64,000 nt of DNA from Timema cristinae (Eukaryota; Arthropoda; Insecta; Phasmatodea; Timematidae). Position 1 is the first letter of the stretch; every line of letters starts with the position of its first letter. The notes below the pieces were generated by a model, which saw only the letters and a list, made by a program, of their open reading frames with translations, was not told the origin of the DNA and ran no database searches. Both the position numbers and the translations under genes were made by a program. Of this stretch, positions 1 to 10,877 are shown in pieces. The stretch covers positions 13,038,905 through 13,102,904 of the forward strand of contig JBCFYV010000012.1 in assembly GCA_039000515.1 (NCBI GenBank), given 5' to 3'.

Positions 1-489
1 TATCCTCTACTCTTATCAGCTCATATAATACATTTAATGAGTCGAAAGTAACGTAAGAAAGCACAGAAACATTTTCCAAGTATGTGAATTGAAAACAAAT
101 ATAGAGGGATTTTGGTAGAAATAACCTTATAGAAAAAAAATTGCTGTTAATATTAATTCCCTTTTCCATATTGTTAATATTATTACAAAGGTATGTGTTA
201 CATGTATATTGTAAATTGGGGATTAGCTTATTATCATTATCCTCTCATTTTGACAGTAAAATGTAGGGTGGCGCGAGCTATATTGTTGCAAGTGAAGGGT
301 CTAAGTGAGAGACTCAAGAAAACTCACTCAATCACATACACTACTGTTGGTTTATTTCACAAATCAATCTGCTCTTATACATTGCCGTCGAACTCAGGAC
401 ACTTTCTGCGGTGTCGTACACACATCCGCGGTAAACATATCGCTTGAGATCCCTAACTTCCCTTGGCAGCAGTGGGATCACATCTCTCT

Positions 490-660
490 AACCACTGTCT
501 TAACCACTGTCTAACTAATGTCTAACCAATGTCCTAATCTTGGTTACACTCATAGCGCGTGAAGCTCGCCATCACTAAACGGACTCATCTTGACACGCAC
601 TTGACAACTGTCTAGAACCAATTGCACGAACCAACTGTCTACAGCAACTGTCTGGAACTA
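490..660. repeat. Cluster of short AACYACTGTCT-like motifs
   Basis: Near-tandem copies of AACCACTGTCT with variants (AACTAATGTCT, AACCAATGTCC) occur at 490-535. Further AACTGTCT words lie at about 605, 632 and 643. Spacing is irregular after the first four units, so this is a decayed short repeat rather than a clean satellite. It lies just upstream of the 55-bp array, but the two units share no obvious sequence. Confidence 0.55.
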
Positions 661-820
661 ACTGCCAGAGTTCTGTTCTAGGATACATACTAGCTAGAAT
701 CTACCAACTAGGAGATTCCAATGACGGAATAAAACACAATTCAACGGCTTAGATCCGTTATCCAAAACTACGCGATGCTTAACATTGCTTCTCACAGATT
801 CAATGATCTCCCACTGGAGT

Positions 821-1369
821 CAGCAGTTATAGGCCTACGTGCGGAAGCACAGGAAATACCTCACATTTCAGATGTCAGCAGTTATGGGCCTACGTGCGGA
901 TACACAGGAAATACCTCACATTTCAGATGTCAGCAGTTATGGGCCTACGTGTGGATACACAGGAAATACCTCACATTTCAGATGTCAGCAGTTATGGGCC
1001 TACGTGTGGATACACAGGAAATACCTCACATTTCAGATGTCAGCAGTTATGGGCCTACGTGCGGATACACAGGAAATACCTCACATTTCAGATGTCAGCA
1101 GTTATGGGCCTACGTGCGGATACACAGGAAATACCTCACATTTCAGATGTCAGCAGTTATGGGCCTACGTGCGGATACACAGGAAATACCTCACATTTCA
1201 GATGTCAGCAGTTATGGGCCTACGTGCGGATACACAGGAAATACCTCACATTTCAGATGTCAGCAGTTATGGGCCTACGTGCGGATACACAGGAAATACC
1301 TCACATTTCAGATGTCAGCAGTTATGGGCCTACGTGTGGATACACAGGAAATACCTCTCATTTCAGATG
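821..1369. repeat. Tandem array of 55-bp units, about 10 copies
   Basis: The unit begins around ACACAGGAAATACCTCACAT and runs through TTTCAGATGTCAGCAGTTAT and GGGCCTACGTGCGGAT. The period is exactly 55 bp: the TACAC word recurs at 901, 956, 1011, 1066, 1121, 1176, 1231, 1286 and 1341. Copies differ mainly at one C/T site (GTGCGGA or GTGTGGA), so the array is recent or homogenised. The first copy (ATAGGCC, GGAAGCAC) and the last are slightly diverged. The unit has no stop in any plus-strand frame, and 55 is not a multiple of 3, so all three frames stay open across it. I regard that as a by-product of the unit, not evidence of a gene. Confidence 0.97.
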
Positions 1370-1439
1370 CTTGACTCCACACTTATTAGCTGACCAGCGA
1401 TAGTTGAACTTACAATAGATAACGAACATGTTGAAAATA

Positions 1440-2480
1440 AATTACTAAGTTGAGATCCTCACAATATCAAATATGACCACTGAGGATAACTTTTAGTAAT
1501 TTTTTTATTTGTGCAATACGGTAATTCCTACTAGAAACCTACTATAGTTGAGATCCAATACAAACTCACCCAAACAAGATATTCATTTTGGGTTCCTAAA
1601 TCAGAATCAAGTAATCAACTTCAGAAATAACTGTACCAATAGAATGATCATATTTTCATATGAGCTCAATGAATAAAGCCATAGACAAACATGAGAGTAA
1701 ATGCTGGGCAACTAGTTTTTAGTTATTATTTTTCATGTTTAAAATGTCAAATGATTATAACTTTGGTAGTTAATAATTTTGATATATTGAATATTGTAAC
1801 ATAGCAGTATGAATGTAGGCCTAGAAAACACATTTTGTTTTGTCAATATATTATATGAATCAAGAAATATATCTAGCTTATATTATTACTAATTTATTGT
1901 CATTGATATTTTCTGCCAAAAGAATGATCACTAGACAATTTTAATTGACCTAGGGTATTTTATTTGCCACGTCTTAGTACCCATCGAGCCTATATTCACT
2001 TTAAATATGCTAATACACTAGGGAATAGAGAGGGTGACTGTCAATATACCAGGCCAGGATTTGAAAACCAACATTAACGTAGCCAGAATAACTGATAAGT
2101 ATAGCTTAAAATTTAACACACGTGGCCACCCCAATTCACCCGATATAATTTTTTCTAGTAATTGAGTGTTAAATTTCTTAAAATCTATTATATTTTTCGT
2201 TCATTTCAAATATATCTACACAGAATATAATTGGTCTAAACTATACTCATTCCTTACAATGAAAAACAGGAAATACAATCCACGAGAACAATCTGGTCAA
2301 ATTCTGAGACGATGAGATTTACATTGGCTTCAATGACTTAAACAATCATTTCTAATCATATTTTATAAACGTGACCAAGATGAACCATAAATCAATAAAG
2401 TTACCAATTCCTTTATTGCAGGCACTCTTTTCGTGTCTGAGAGGAAAAACAGTTAAACGTTAAGATTCCTTCGTACACCG
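1440..2480. other. AT-rich unique sequence, nothing recognised
   Basis: No coding, RNA or repeat signal that I can support between the 55-bp array and the (TA)n tracts. Confidence 0.5.
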
Positions 2481-2488
2481 CAGAACAA

Positions 2489-2510
2489 TCTAATATAAGA
2501 GCCTTATTAG

Positions 2511-2556
<46 letters not shown>

Positions 2557-2576
2557 TAATATAAGAGCCTTATTAG

Positions 2577-2619
<43 letters not shown>
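2489..2619. repeat. Twin (TA)n microsatellites in a tandem duplication
   Basis: A 23-bp word, TCTAATATAAGAGCC followed by TTATTAGT, occurs twice and each copy leads into a (TA)n run of about 40 bp (about 2513-2553 and 2577-2618). The duplicated unit is therefore word plus microsatellite, about 64 bp. The runs can form cruciforms or slip during replication. Confidence 0.93.
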
Positions 2620-2620
<1 letters not shown>

Positions 2621-2695
2621 ATACGAGAAATTGTCATGAAAAAACAGGTCCAACAACGTAATGAAAACCAATTACTCTTAACATTTCTCTTGCGT

Positions 2696-2764
2696 TGACA
2701 CACACATACAAGCACATGCGTGCGCGCGCGCGCACACACACAGACACACACACACACACGCGCG
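2696..2764. repeat. (AC)n/(GC)n compound microsatellite
   Basis: Alternating purine-pyrimidine DNA: ACACAC, then GCGCGCGCGC, then ACACAC and CGCGCG. Continuous CA/GC alternation of this kind can adopt Z-DNA. No gene function is implied. Confidence 0.9.
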
Positions 2765-2864
2765 TCACTCGGGGAGAATCCTATTTGATTTATGTGGTGG
2801 TATTCGTGGCGGAATTTTTGCGGAAAAGAGTAGGGTTCTTCACTTTTTGTGTTCACCCACGCCA

Positions 2865-3105
2865 GTGAGCACGTAGCCCGAGTGTCAAGCTCATCTAGTC
2901 TAGTTTGTTGGTGATGATTAATTTAAATTTCGAATCCCTGTGAGATGTAAATCATAAATGACTTCCTTCTCCTTACAATCAATTATGGCAGATACTATAC
3001 GGAACATTTATTATAAATCTTCTGTCTTTCTCATTACCTCCCCCTTCCCAATTTGCGTAGTTAATTTGTACCCTCATAACCTATCTGGGTGGTATAACGT
3101 GCTTT
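2865..3105 (+). mobile_element. Decayed SINE, family B-like
   Basis: The motif TTTCGAATCCCTGTGAGATG resembles a Pol III B box (GGTTCGANTCC). It lies downstream of a possible head, and the segment ends with TATCTGGGTGGTATAACGTG, which resembles the 3' end of the full family B copy at 34585-34849 (AGTGGGTGGTAAAACGCGG). The middle is heavily diverged and I see no target-site duplication. It could be a related but distinct family. Confidence 0.4.
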
Positions 3106-3239
3106 TAAAAAAATGTCAAATAAAATAATAATCGAGATCTTCAAGGCTAGAAGCTCAAATTCTTTGACCATTTAATATGTAACTGAGGTCAAGTTCACAC
3201 ATGCTAATTAAAAAAAAATCACTATTCTCACACTTGATG

Positions 3240-3400
3240 ACCGAATGAATGAAGTCTTGAAACTGGCTCCTCACCAGGTATCTAATGGTAGAGAGGTTAT
3301 GGTTTAAATCTCTGCTCTGTTCACAAGGGATGATTTTCCAAATTTGATAAATAGTTATGGTATTCATATTCATTCTCCACAGGAATTCTTGAGCATATCC
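3240..3400 (+). mobile_element. Possible SINE relic (family B-like)
   Basis: Weak similarity: a B-box-like stretch (GGTTTAAATCTCTGC) is followed by GATGATTTTCCAAATTTG and then by CATTCTCCACAGGAATTC, in the same order as family B copies. It is too diverged for a firm call. Confidence 0.25.
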
Positions 3401-3429
3401 TCTGATCATCATTCTTATCTCCACTACAG

Positions 3430-5580
3430 AGAAAAGGCTTTTAATAACCTTTATGTTAAAGCGAATGGACTAAATACTTATAAGCGTGTAGCCCCCGAAT
3501 CCATGGTCACGTGAACAAAATTACAAGATCATCTAGTCTCGTTTTTGCTGAGGGAGAGTTCATGTGAACTAAAGTACTAGAGGTGATGATTTTTCTCAAG
3601 CAAGTGAAGGAATAGTTTCTCTAAAATTTACTTGTTCAACCTTTTCACTTGAGTGTGGATATTTAGATGCTCTCTGATGAAATTAAGACGTGGATCATAA
3701 ACAAGGGTTAAATGCAAATAAATCCTATCTCCAGTATTTTTAGTATTATCAAGACTCATTTAAGTTTGAGCCTAAACTCGTATAGATTTAATTTAGCTCA
3801 TAATATGTATTTAAAATATACTCTTCTTCTGATCATTAACTTGTCATTGCCATAAAATGTGGATTTCCCGGAAGGGTAACTGAAGGTACAGGTTATGGTT
3901 AAGCCTAAGAAAAAAACCTAAGGTTACAGTATAGAAGTGAAAGGATATTATACTGAAGAAATTACTAAAAAGTTAAAAAATTATTAACATTTAAGAATGT
4001 TTTCTAAAATGATTGATGAAGGTACATGGGTAAGAGGATGAAGGTCACACTACATACATTTGTTAGGATAACTACTTATATATCACAAATTCCATAAATC
4101 CCCATAGAGTCCTATTTTTAGAGTAATTTAAATACTATGAATGGTATTTCAATTAATCATAATCTAAGGTGCAATATAAAGGCTTCATAATTGTCTAACA
4201 GTTGGAATCACTAACTCAATTTGAGTTCTAATTATTATACTTTCTTTCTTTTTCCCTTATACCCTTCAACTTATTATTTAGTTATACAGTACAACTCCCA
4301 CAGTAACCTTTCAGAAAAAACTTTTTGTGAGCAATATTAATTATATTTTATTATATTTTAAACTTTATTTTATAGATATTTATAATATGTATCAAAAGTG
4401 AGAGCAGTAGATCATATAATCTGACGTTAGAATGGGTGAGGTTATAGCTAGTAGCCTTTCTTGTCGTCAACAAATGTTCTTCCAATGAATATTTGATGGA
4501 AGGCTAAAATTATAAATACACAGTACTGTAAAATGAATAGCAGTGGCTATGAGGATAGCCATGTTTTTGCAGCTGCCTTGTGCCTGAAATGATGAGAATG
4601 GATAGCCAGTGAGGACTAAACAATCACTGAGCTAAATATAGTAAACTACTTCCACATCAATAAACATGACCACATGATTTTCCCACTTGATACAAATGTG
4701 TTTCTTGTTCCTCCTTGTCAACCCTATATATTACACACACTCAGGTTCTGTCCTTTTAATAAATTCTTGATGGTCTTTCAATTCATAGTTAATATAAAAC
4801 TTTTTCTTAAAAACCTTAACAGCCTTTTTTGTTGCATCCCACCCAGAATTTATAACTTTACACTCTATAATCTTGAATTTTATATTTGTTATTAATAATT
4901 TTATAAATCCTTTTTCAACCATTAGTCCATTTCATACATTTCTATTACTTTCATCTTTCACTGTTTTATTTCAACTTTACTCTATTAGATATTTAATTTG
5001 ATTCATATTAATGACCTCTATTTCTAATATTGTTCCCTACTATTACCTACTCTATCTTGGAGTACTTATTAGCCGTTTAAAAAAATATAATGTACTTGTG
5101 TTAAACTATAAGAGAGTATTATACAAATGTATTAATATATTAGGTCTACGTTGTGTACAGATTTTTCAAATAAACATATTTGCGTATAAAACAAAACTTT
5201 ATTTATAAATTAAAAAGGACTATGATCAAACTTTTATATTAAAATATATGCGCGTTTGAATACAAATGGGACATAAATAAAAATACCATTTAGTTTACAA
5301 ACCAGTTGAAAACTAAAAAAACTTGTTCAAACAAATGCAGAAATATAAAAATAAAATCATCTACCATTCATAATCCCACACATTTCTGCAATGCCATTAC
5401 TCAACCACATTACAATTTTAATTTAAAGCCAGACCAATGAATATCATTAAAACGTTCAGTATATTTTATCTTTAAATGTAACTAAACAAATCTATGGCCT
5501 TATTTGCGCATTACATACCAGCTATACTGTGAATTTTTATTGTATTATTTTACAGAATCACAAGTAGTTTTTTATCATTT
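3430..5580. other. AT-rich sequence, nothing recognised
   Basis: The short open frames here have no recognisable motif, and AT content is high throughout. A small GTGTAGCCCCCGAATCC word near 3486 resembles SINE 3' ends but is too short to assign. Confidence 0.5.
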
Positions 5581-5590
5581 AATAAAAATT

Positions 5591-5981
5591 GAGAAAAACA
5601 GTTTTGAGTGCGTTTACAGTTCAAGAAAATAATTTTTAAAAATGGAATTAGAATAAAAAGATTAATTGCCATTGAGATATTGTAATAATTAAAATGTTGA
5701 ATGTTATATAAAAACAAATAATGAGGTAATAAATTAATTTGAATTGAATAAGTAAATTTTAATTTAACAAAAAATTATTGATTCTATAGTGCATCCAACT
5801 TTTTGTTAAATTAAATCTTACTCATTTAATTCAACATTAAATTATTGTTTTATAAATTTGTTTTTATATGACATTCAACATTTTAATTATTTAAATATAT
5901 AAATTCTAATCATTCTTACTATTAGAACTTTCATCTTTTTTCAAAAGTGTTTTTATAAATTAAATACGCACCGTGTTTCTC
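5591..5981. mobile_element. AT-rich foldback MITE
   Basis: Two long inverted arms are visible. The left arm contains AATTAAAATGTTGAATGT then ATATAAAAACAAAT (5690-5720) and AATTTAACAAAAA (5761-5773). The right arm carries the complements, TTTTTGTTAAATT (about 5800-5812) and ATATGACATTCAACATTTTAATT (about 5865-5887). A short centre lies at about 5775-5795. The outer ends also pair loosely: GAGAAAAACAG with GTGCGTTTA on the left, against TACGCAC with GTGTTTCTC on the right. This is a non-autonomous inverted-repeat element of roughly 390 bp with no coding capacity. Superfamily is unknown and no target-site duplication was identified. Confidence 0.7.
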
Positions 5982-6644
5982 TAATGTTGTTACAAGAAAA
6001 GATAACTAATACATCATTTTCAAGTATTAATATCGTTTTACATATGGCAATGGCTGAATATTACAATAAATTACATTGAGGAATTGTTCACTGTGTGAAC
6101 TAAATATCTAGTCAATTAATTAACATTCTATCAATCAACTTTTTATTAATTTTATTGTTATTGTGTAAATATTCCTTGTCAATATTTTCTTAGGTTGTTA
6201 TTGGTATAATTGATCTTTCAAGTGATGGGTTGTTATTGATCTTTAGTTATAGTATTAACGTCTCCAATCTATTCATTTGATAATTTAATTTTTTTATAGT
6301 TTTCAGTTAGTTCTTTACAATATTCTCTTACTGCTTAGTAGTATATTGACACCTCTACAGTTTTACCTATTTATTATACAATTTTTTCTCCTTAAAATTC
6401 TCTGAGGTTTTTGTTAAGAATGTTATTATCTCTGTGGTAATTGATTTAATTTCTTGATTTAACAATTTCTCTTTGAATAAATTAACTCCTTGTTATATTC
6501 ATAATATATATTGTTTAATTGGCTAAAGAATTGTACCAATCAATTTAATAACAGTTCTACCAATGTACGTTCCTTATATTATAGATTTTATTACGATTTT
6601 GAAACTAAATTTTTAAAAGAGAGTCTAGTCGAGTCTACTAATAT

Positions 6645-6815
6645 TAGTCGCCTCGAAGGTCTTGGGGTAAAGTTCTTGTCTCAGGACCCAATGATAGTGG
6701 GTTAAAACCAACCAGGATCGATGAATTTTATTGGATTAATCAAAATCTGTATTACAACTTCCTTCGGAGGAGAGATAAAGCCGTCGGTCCCATGTCGAGT
6801 ATGCAATGTAAAATA
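6645..6815 (+). mobile_element. Possible tRNA-derived SINE
   Basis: GGTCTTGGGGTAAAGTTC resembles a Pol III A box and GTGGGTTAAAACCAACC, about 35 bp later, resembles a decayed B box. A non-tRNA body follows (GGAGGAGAGATAAAGCCGTC). This stretch is richer in GC than its surroundings. No A-rich or simple-repeat tail or duplication was found, so the call is tentative. Confidence 0.4.
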
Positions 6816-7088
6816 ATCCTGTGAAAATACTTCTTCCAGCAAAATTGGTAAGATCTTTCGTTTTTGATTATAGAAAATCTCTAGTGCTGATATAATCCTT
6901 TGTTTCAGACATTGACGTTAAATATATAAAGTAAATTAAAAAAATTATATAATAATAATTTATTTTAATAAGAGTAACATATTAACAACTAAGCCCCAAT
7001 AAAACGTATTATATTTTTATTGTAATTGTCCGAAACATTAAAATATTATTGATTTCAACTAAGAATCAATATTAAATAGATGATGAGT

Positions 7089-8093
7089 TTTTTTTCTGTT
7101 ATGAGTATTACACGATATTTATCGCACGCATAGGTCTACAATTTAAAAATAAATAGTCCCTATGCACAAACATGTGCACCTTCAAGTCAGAATTATAAAA
7201 TATTGACTATAGTTTTTTTAAAGAAAATATTAAAATTAGAAAAAAATTAGGTAATATTAACACCACGAGAAAGCTAGATTCCATATAGTTTGGTAATGCA
7301 GGTTATAACTACTCCTCTGCAAAAACATGTGCTCCTGGAAGACGGAATTTTAAAATTTAGATTTTCCCCTTTTATCATTTTTACCCATTTTTTACATTTA
7401 CACCTTTTCAAAATTTCTACTTTTTTAACTTTTCATCTATTTCATATTGTTTAACCTTTTTTAAAAAAATATTGATCATATTTACTTTTTACTATTCCTA
7501 CCTTTCATGCTCCTTTTGCATTTTATACACATATTTGGTTTTCACACATTTAACTCTAAAATAATTCTACAGTGAAGCCGTGTAATTAATATAAAGAGTT
7601 GAAAGTAGTCCAAAACGAGCAAAAAGTCAAAAAAATAAGCAAAATAAAAAAAATTGTTAAAAGGAATAAACCAAGTAAATAAGGTAAGCAAGGTGTCTAA
7701 ACGGAGTAAATGAAAAATATTCAAAAATACTTTTGATTTGAATTAGTTACAACCCTTTGACTTCTAATTATTTATGCTGTGACACCCTTCTTTCTTTTTA
7801 ATTAGCACTAATGAGCAGAATTTCAATGTATTTTGTGTGTATGGAGAAGAATTAACGTGATCTTAAAAATAAATCTTAGCTTTTAATGTAGGTTCAAATT
7901 ATATCTAAATTTTGACATTGTGAATTAATCCATCTAATTTTTTTAAATACTATTACAATTTAGACCAATAAAGGATTAGTATTTAAGCATAATTTTCGAT
8001 TTTGTTACTATTCCCTGTGGTTTATTTAGTATACTAAAAATAGAAAAGCTACTTTACATATTCCCCGAGTTAAAAACAGGTACAACAGCTAGT
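7089..8093 (+). mobile_element. Helitron-like non-autonomous repeat, copy 1
   Basis: Shared in order with 42980-44632. Matching landmarks are TTTTTCTGTTATGAG then CGCATAGG, ACAAACATGTG, GTTTGGTAATGCAGG, a pyrimidine-rich stretch (7365-7530) followed by a purine-rich stretch (7590-7730), TTTAAGCATAATTT, and AAAGCTACTTTA near the end. The right end, CAACAGCTAGT, has the CTAGT terminus known from many insect Helitrons, preceded by a weak CCCC...AGG hairpin. I see no canonical Helitron 5' end in this copy, so classification rests on the 3' end and its relative. It has no coding capacity. Confidence 0.5.
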
Positions 8094-8099
8094 ATAATA

Positions 8100-10290
8100 A
8101 GTGAAATAGTGATGTTGAAATACAAAACATATGAGCTGTTTATGTGTTGGATCGACATTAAGTATATATGAGAGGCAAAATATCAACAACAAAATAGAGT
8201 TTAGCAAACTTTTATTGCTCAGTGTAGTGAATGTGGTATTGTTGTTATTAAATAGAATAGTAACGCTACTTTAAAAGAAAACGTCGTCTTAATTTTGAAG
8301 GTTTTTATTTATGGTAATTTTTTCCTAAATGTTAATGCATTTTCGTTCTATGCAAATGTTAGTAATCTACCTCTAAAATTCTTTCTTCTCTATGCCTACC
8401 CCATTAGAGTAAAAATAATATTTTCATATGACTTGAATAGGTAGTAAGACACGCGGATGATCAAATAATTTTTACTTGGTTACTCGAAGTGCTTGTTTGT
8501 GTTTAGCTTGCCTGACTCAGAATCAGGAATAGTTTTAATATTACATTATAGTAACACTATAAACGATTTATGTAATTTTTAATTTTCTTTAAAACTGTAT
8601 TAGTTCTTTAGCACTCATTATTTAATAAATTATTTTAAAACTATTTTTTATTGTGTTTGAATTAGGTATTCATCACAGGTATTTAGAGAATATATAGGTA
8701 AAAGTATAAACAGTTTCTGTTGGTCAATATAATGTTTGTAATATAGTTGCTTTGCCATCGTCTAGGAAATAGTTCACTAATGGGTATTTCCATTTATATT
8801 AACTAACATAATCATTTAGGAAACACAATTCAATTACGTAAATCACTTTACTATTTTTTTTTTCTCATGCAGACTATTCGTTATTCACCCCTTCCCACTA
8901 AAACATTGGGGACAGTAAGAAACTACTCCGTGTTTATTCTCTCCGTTGATATCACGCTGCGTTCCGGGAGGAGCCCGGTTTTTTGCGTGGCGCACAGATT
9001 CCAGTAAGATAGGACCGGACTAAGCAAGCACATATATAAACCAGCTCCATGCTATTAATTATCTTAGCTCTACTAACTCACTATATTCCTAATTACAGAG
9101 TCCCAACACTGGACTAACTTTAGTGTCCAGTGTCTCAGGAGGGTTTCTGACCTCTTACCCCTACCCCATATCTTATAACTTAACCTCACTCACCCTCTGA
9201 GAGCATCCCTTTCTACTCCAGCTTCCTGCGCCCACGACTCTATTGTCGCTACAATTCACTAACAAAGATGCATGGGGGTCGTACTGGGCTGAAGATAAAC
9301 ATGGTTTTGCTGCACTAAAGTGCTTTCTGAATCAAGTGAAACTTCAGTAGAGCACTTAAGCTCTCGTTAGAGTAAAGTTAGGGAAATTTATTAAGGATAT
9401 TAGTAATTATTGCATTTCATTTTTCTTTCCTGACAATTGTATAGAACACACAGAGATGAGGATGCAGACAGAGGCGTGGCTTTGGTCTTAACGAGATGGT
9501 TTAACCATGAGCACGGTCATCTAAATGTTCACGTAATATAAATAAACATATGTTGGGATCGGATTGCTTAGGAAGCATAACGTAGATACACGATAAAAAC
9601 ACAACCAACTGAACTGTTTTAAAACAAATTATTTACAAAAAAAAATATATTTTTAGCGGTTAAGGTTGATTTGTTTTCACGTAATTACAATATAATCTTT
9701 CTGAAGACATAAAAGAAATTAAGAGTTCATGACGAATTGGTGTTGGCGCACCATACTGAATAAGTCATCCGTCTGCAAACAAATGCAATACAAAACTAAT
9801 ATTAAATAGCCGTGTCAACATGTTTTCCAGCCTGATTGGCTAACAGGATCAGTTTTGTACACCTCACCTTCTACCACTTAACGCGGAAATCCTCCATTGG
9901 AGGAAATGTGTTAACGTCCCGTTAACATTAAGTTGAGTGCATCAAGATGGCTTCCATCTAAAAACACAAACATGGAGATATAATAACGGTAATATTGGAA
10001 TCAGGATTCAAATATTATCCGGGTATATTTGAGGTTGATTTACATAAATGGTTTTCCACTTTCTCTCCACACAGGTAAAGTATCAGCTCTTCTATATTAT
10101 ACATTACTTATCCCTATAAAATTTATGTAAAGAAGTGAATTGTTAGACATGTATTAATAAAATGGGGATTAAGGATACGTTTGAAGCCTTTGTTCACATT
10201 GAAATGTATTAAACCTACCTTGCATTGCTCCACTATGGGATGGCTTATAAAATAAGGACATAGTGTAGGGTAAACAAAAGGTACGTACCA
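8100..10290. other. No gene recognised
   Basis: AT-rich, with a slightly GC-richer patch at about 8935-9290 in which no conserved frame could be read. A short imperfect hairpin (14-bp stem with one bulge) occurs at 9318-9357. No other structure was seen. Confidence 0.45.
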
Positions 10291-10299
10291 TTAAAATTA

Positions 10300-10530
10300 T
10301 TACTAAATTATTGTGATAACTATCCCTAAGACCCATTGCAGTGGCCGAATAATCTTATTCGTCACTCTTGTGTTAGATTGGCCTGCTGATGATTGTAATA
10401 TTGGGGGATTGGTTCCCGGTAAGTTCTTTAAAGTCTGGTTTTCCGTCAAATGTTTCCCACTCTACTCCTGCGTAAATGCGAATAGAATTCCTCTAAAATG
10501 CTCCCTTCTTCATCCCTACTTTATATAGTA
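10300..10530 (+). mobile_element. Family B SINE relic
   Basis: In order: TTGGCCTGCTGATGATTG, a B-box remnant (TTGGTTCCCGGTAAG), CTGGTTTTCCGTCAAATG, CCCACTCTACTCCTGCG, TAAATGCGAATAG and AATTCCTCTAAAATGCTCCC. This matches the body of family B copies (TGGTTTTCCACTCTCCCTCC, GCAAATTCGGG). It is much diverged and lacks a clear tail. Confidence 0.45.
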
Positions 10531-10578
10531 GCTATCATTTACAGGATGTTTGAAAACTCAACGCCCATACTACACTTA

Positions 10579-10696
10579 TAGTTTGTCAGATAAGTGCTCA
10601 GAGATTCTATATTACATTTTATTCAAACATACTACACTTATAGTTTGTTTGAATAAAAAGTAATATAAAATCCCTCAGCACTTATCTGACAAACTG
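10579..10696. repeat. Internal inverted duplication within the mariner-type element
   Basis: GTTTGTCAGATAAGTGCTCA near 10578 is matched by its complement ending at 10696 (CAGCACTTATCTGACAAAC). The arms of about 48 bp are separated by CATACTACACTTATA. The segment looks like an inverted copy of the element's own subterminal region. Confidence 0.8.
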
Positions 10697-10698
10697 TA

Positions 10699-10704
10699 TT
10701 ATTA

Positions 10705-10738
<34 letters not shown>

Positions 10739-10877
10739 GCACCGCGTCTTACTACCCGTTCAGGTTATACGCACTTACGCTAATGTGTAATGGTAGGTTG
10801 ATTGTGAGATGAAATGAAGGACCTACAGTTTAGCGTGGAATCCGAACCACGGTGGTGGCCTGGCATTCCACACATTC
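10699..10877 (-). mobile_element. SINE family A, 5'-truncated, nested insertion
   Basis: Minus-strand copy. The (AAT)n tail appears as (ATT)n at about 10699-10738, followed by AGCACCGCGTCTTACTACCC and the shared body (CGCTAATGTGTAATGG, GAATCCGAACCACGGTGG). It stops at TTCCACACATTC, so the tRNA-like 5' head is missing. It is bracketed by an 11-bp direct repeat, GACAAACTGTA, at 10688-10698 and 10878-10888. This shows target-primed integration into the mariner-type element. Confidence 0.9.

Noticed and set aside
775..1403. Three overlapping long open frames as a repetitive protein gene
   Set aside because: They are the same 55-bp repeat read in three frames. There is no start context, splice signal or known domain, and composition follows the repeat.
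2413..2856. 147-residue minus-strand frame with IYIYIY and VCVCVC runs
   Set aside because: The residues come directly from (TA)n and (AC)n microsatellites.
9318..9357. Imperfect hairpin as a microRNA precursor
   Set aside because: The stem is only 14 bp with a bulge, too short for a pre-miRNA, and there is no expression evidence.
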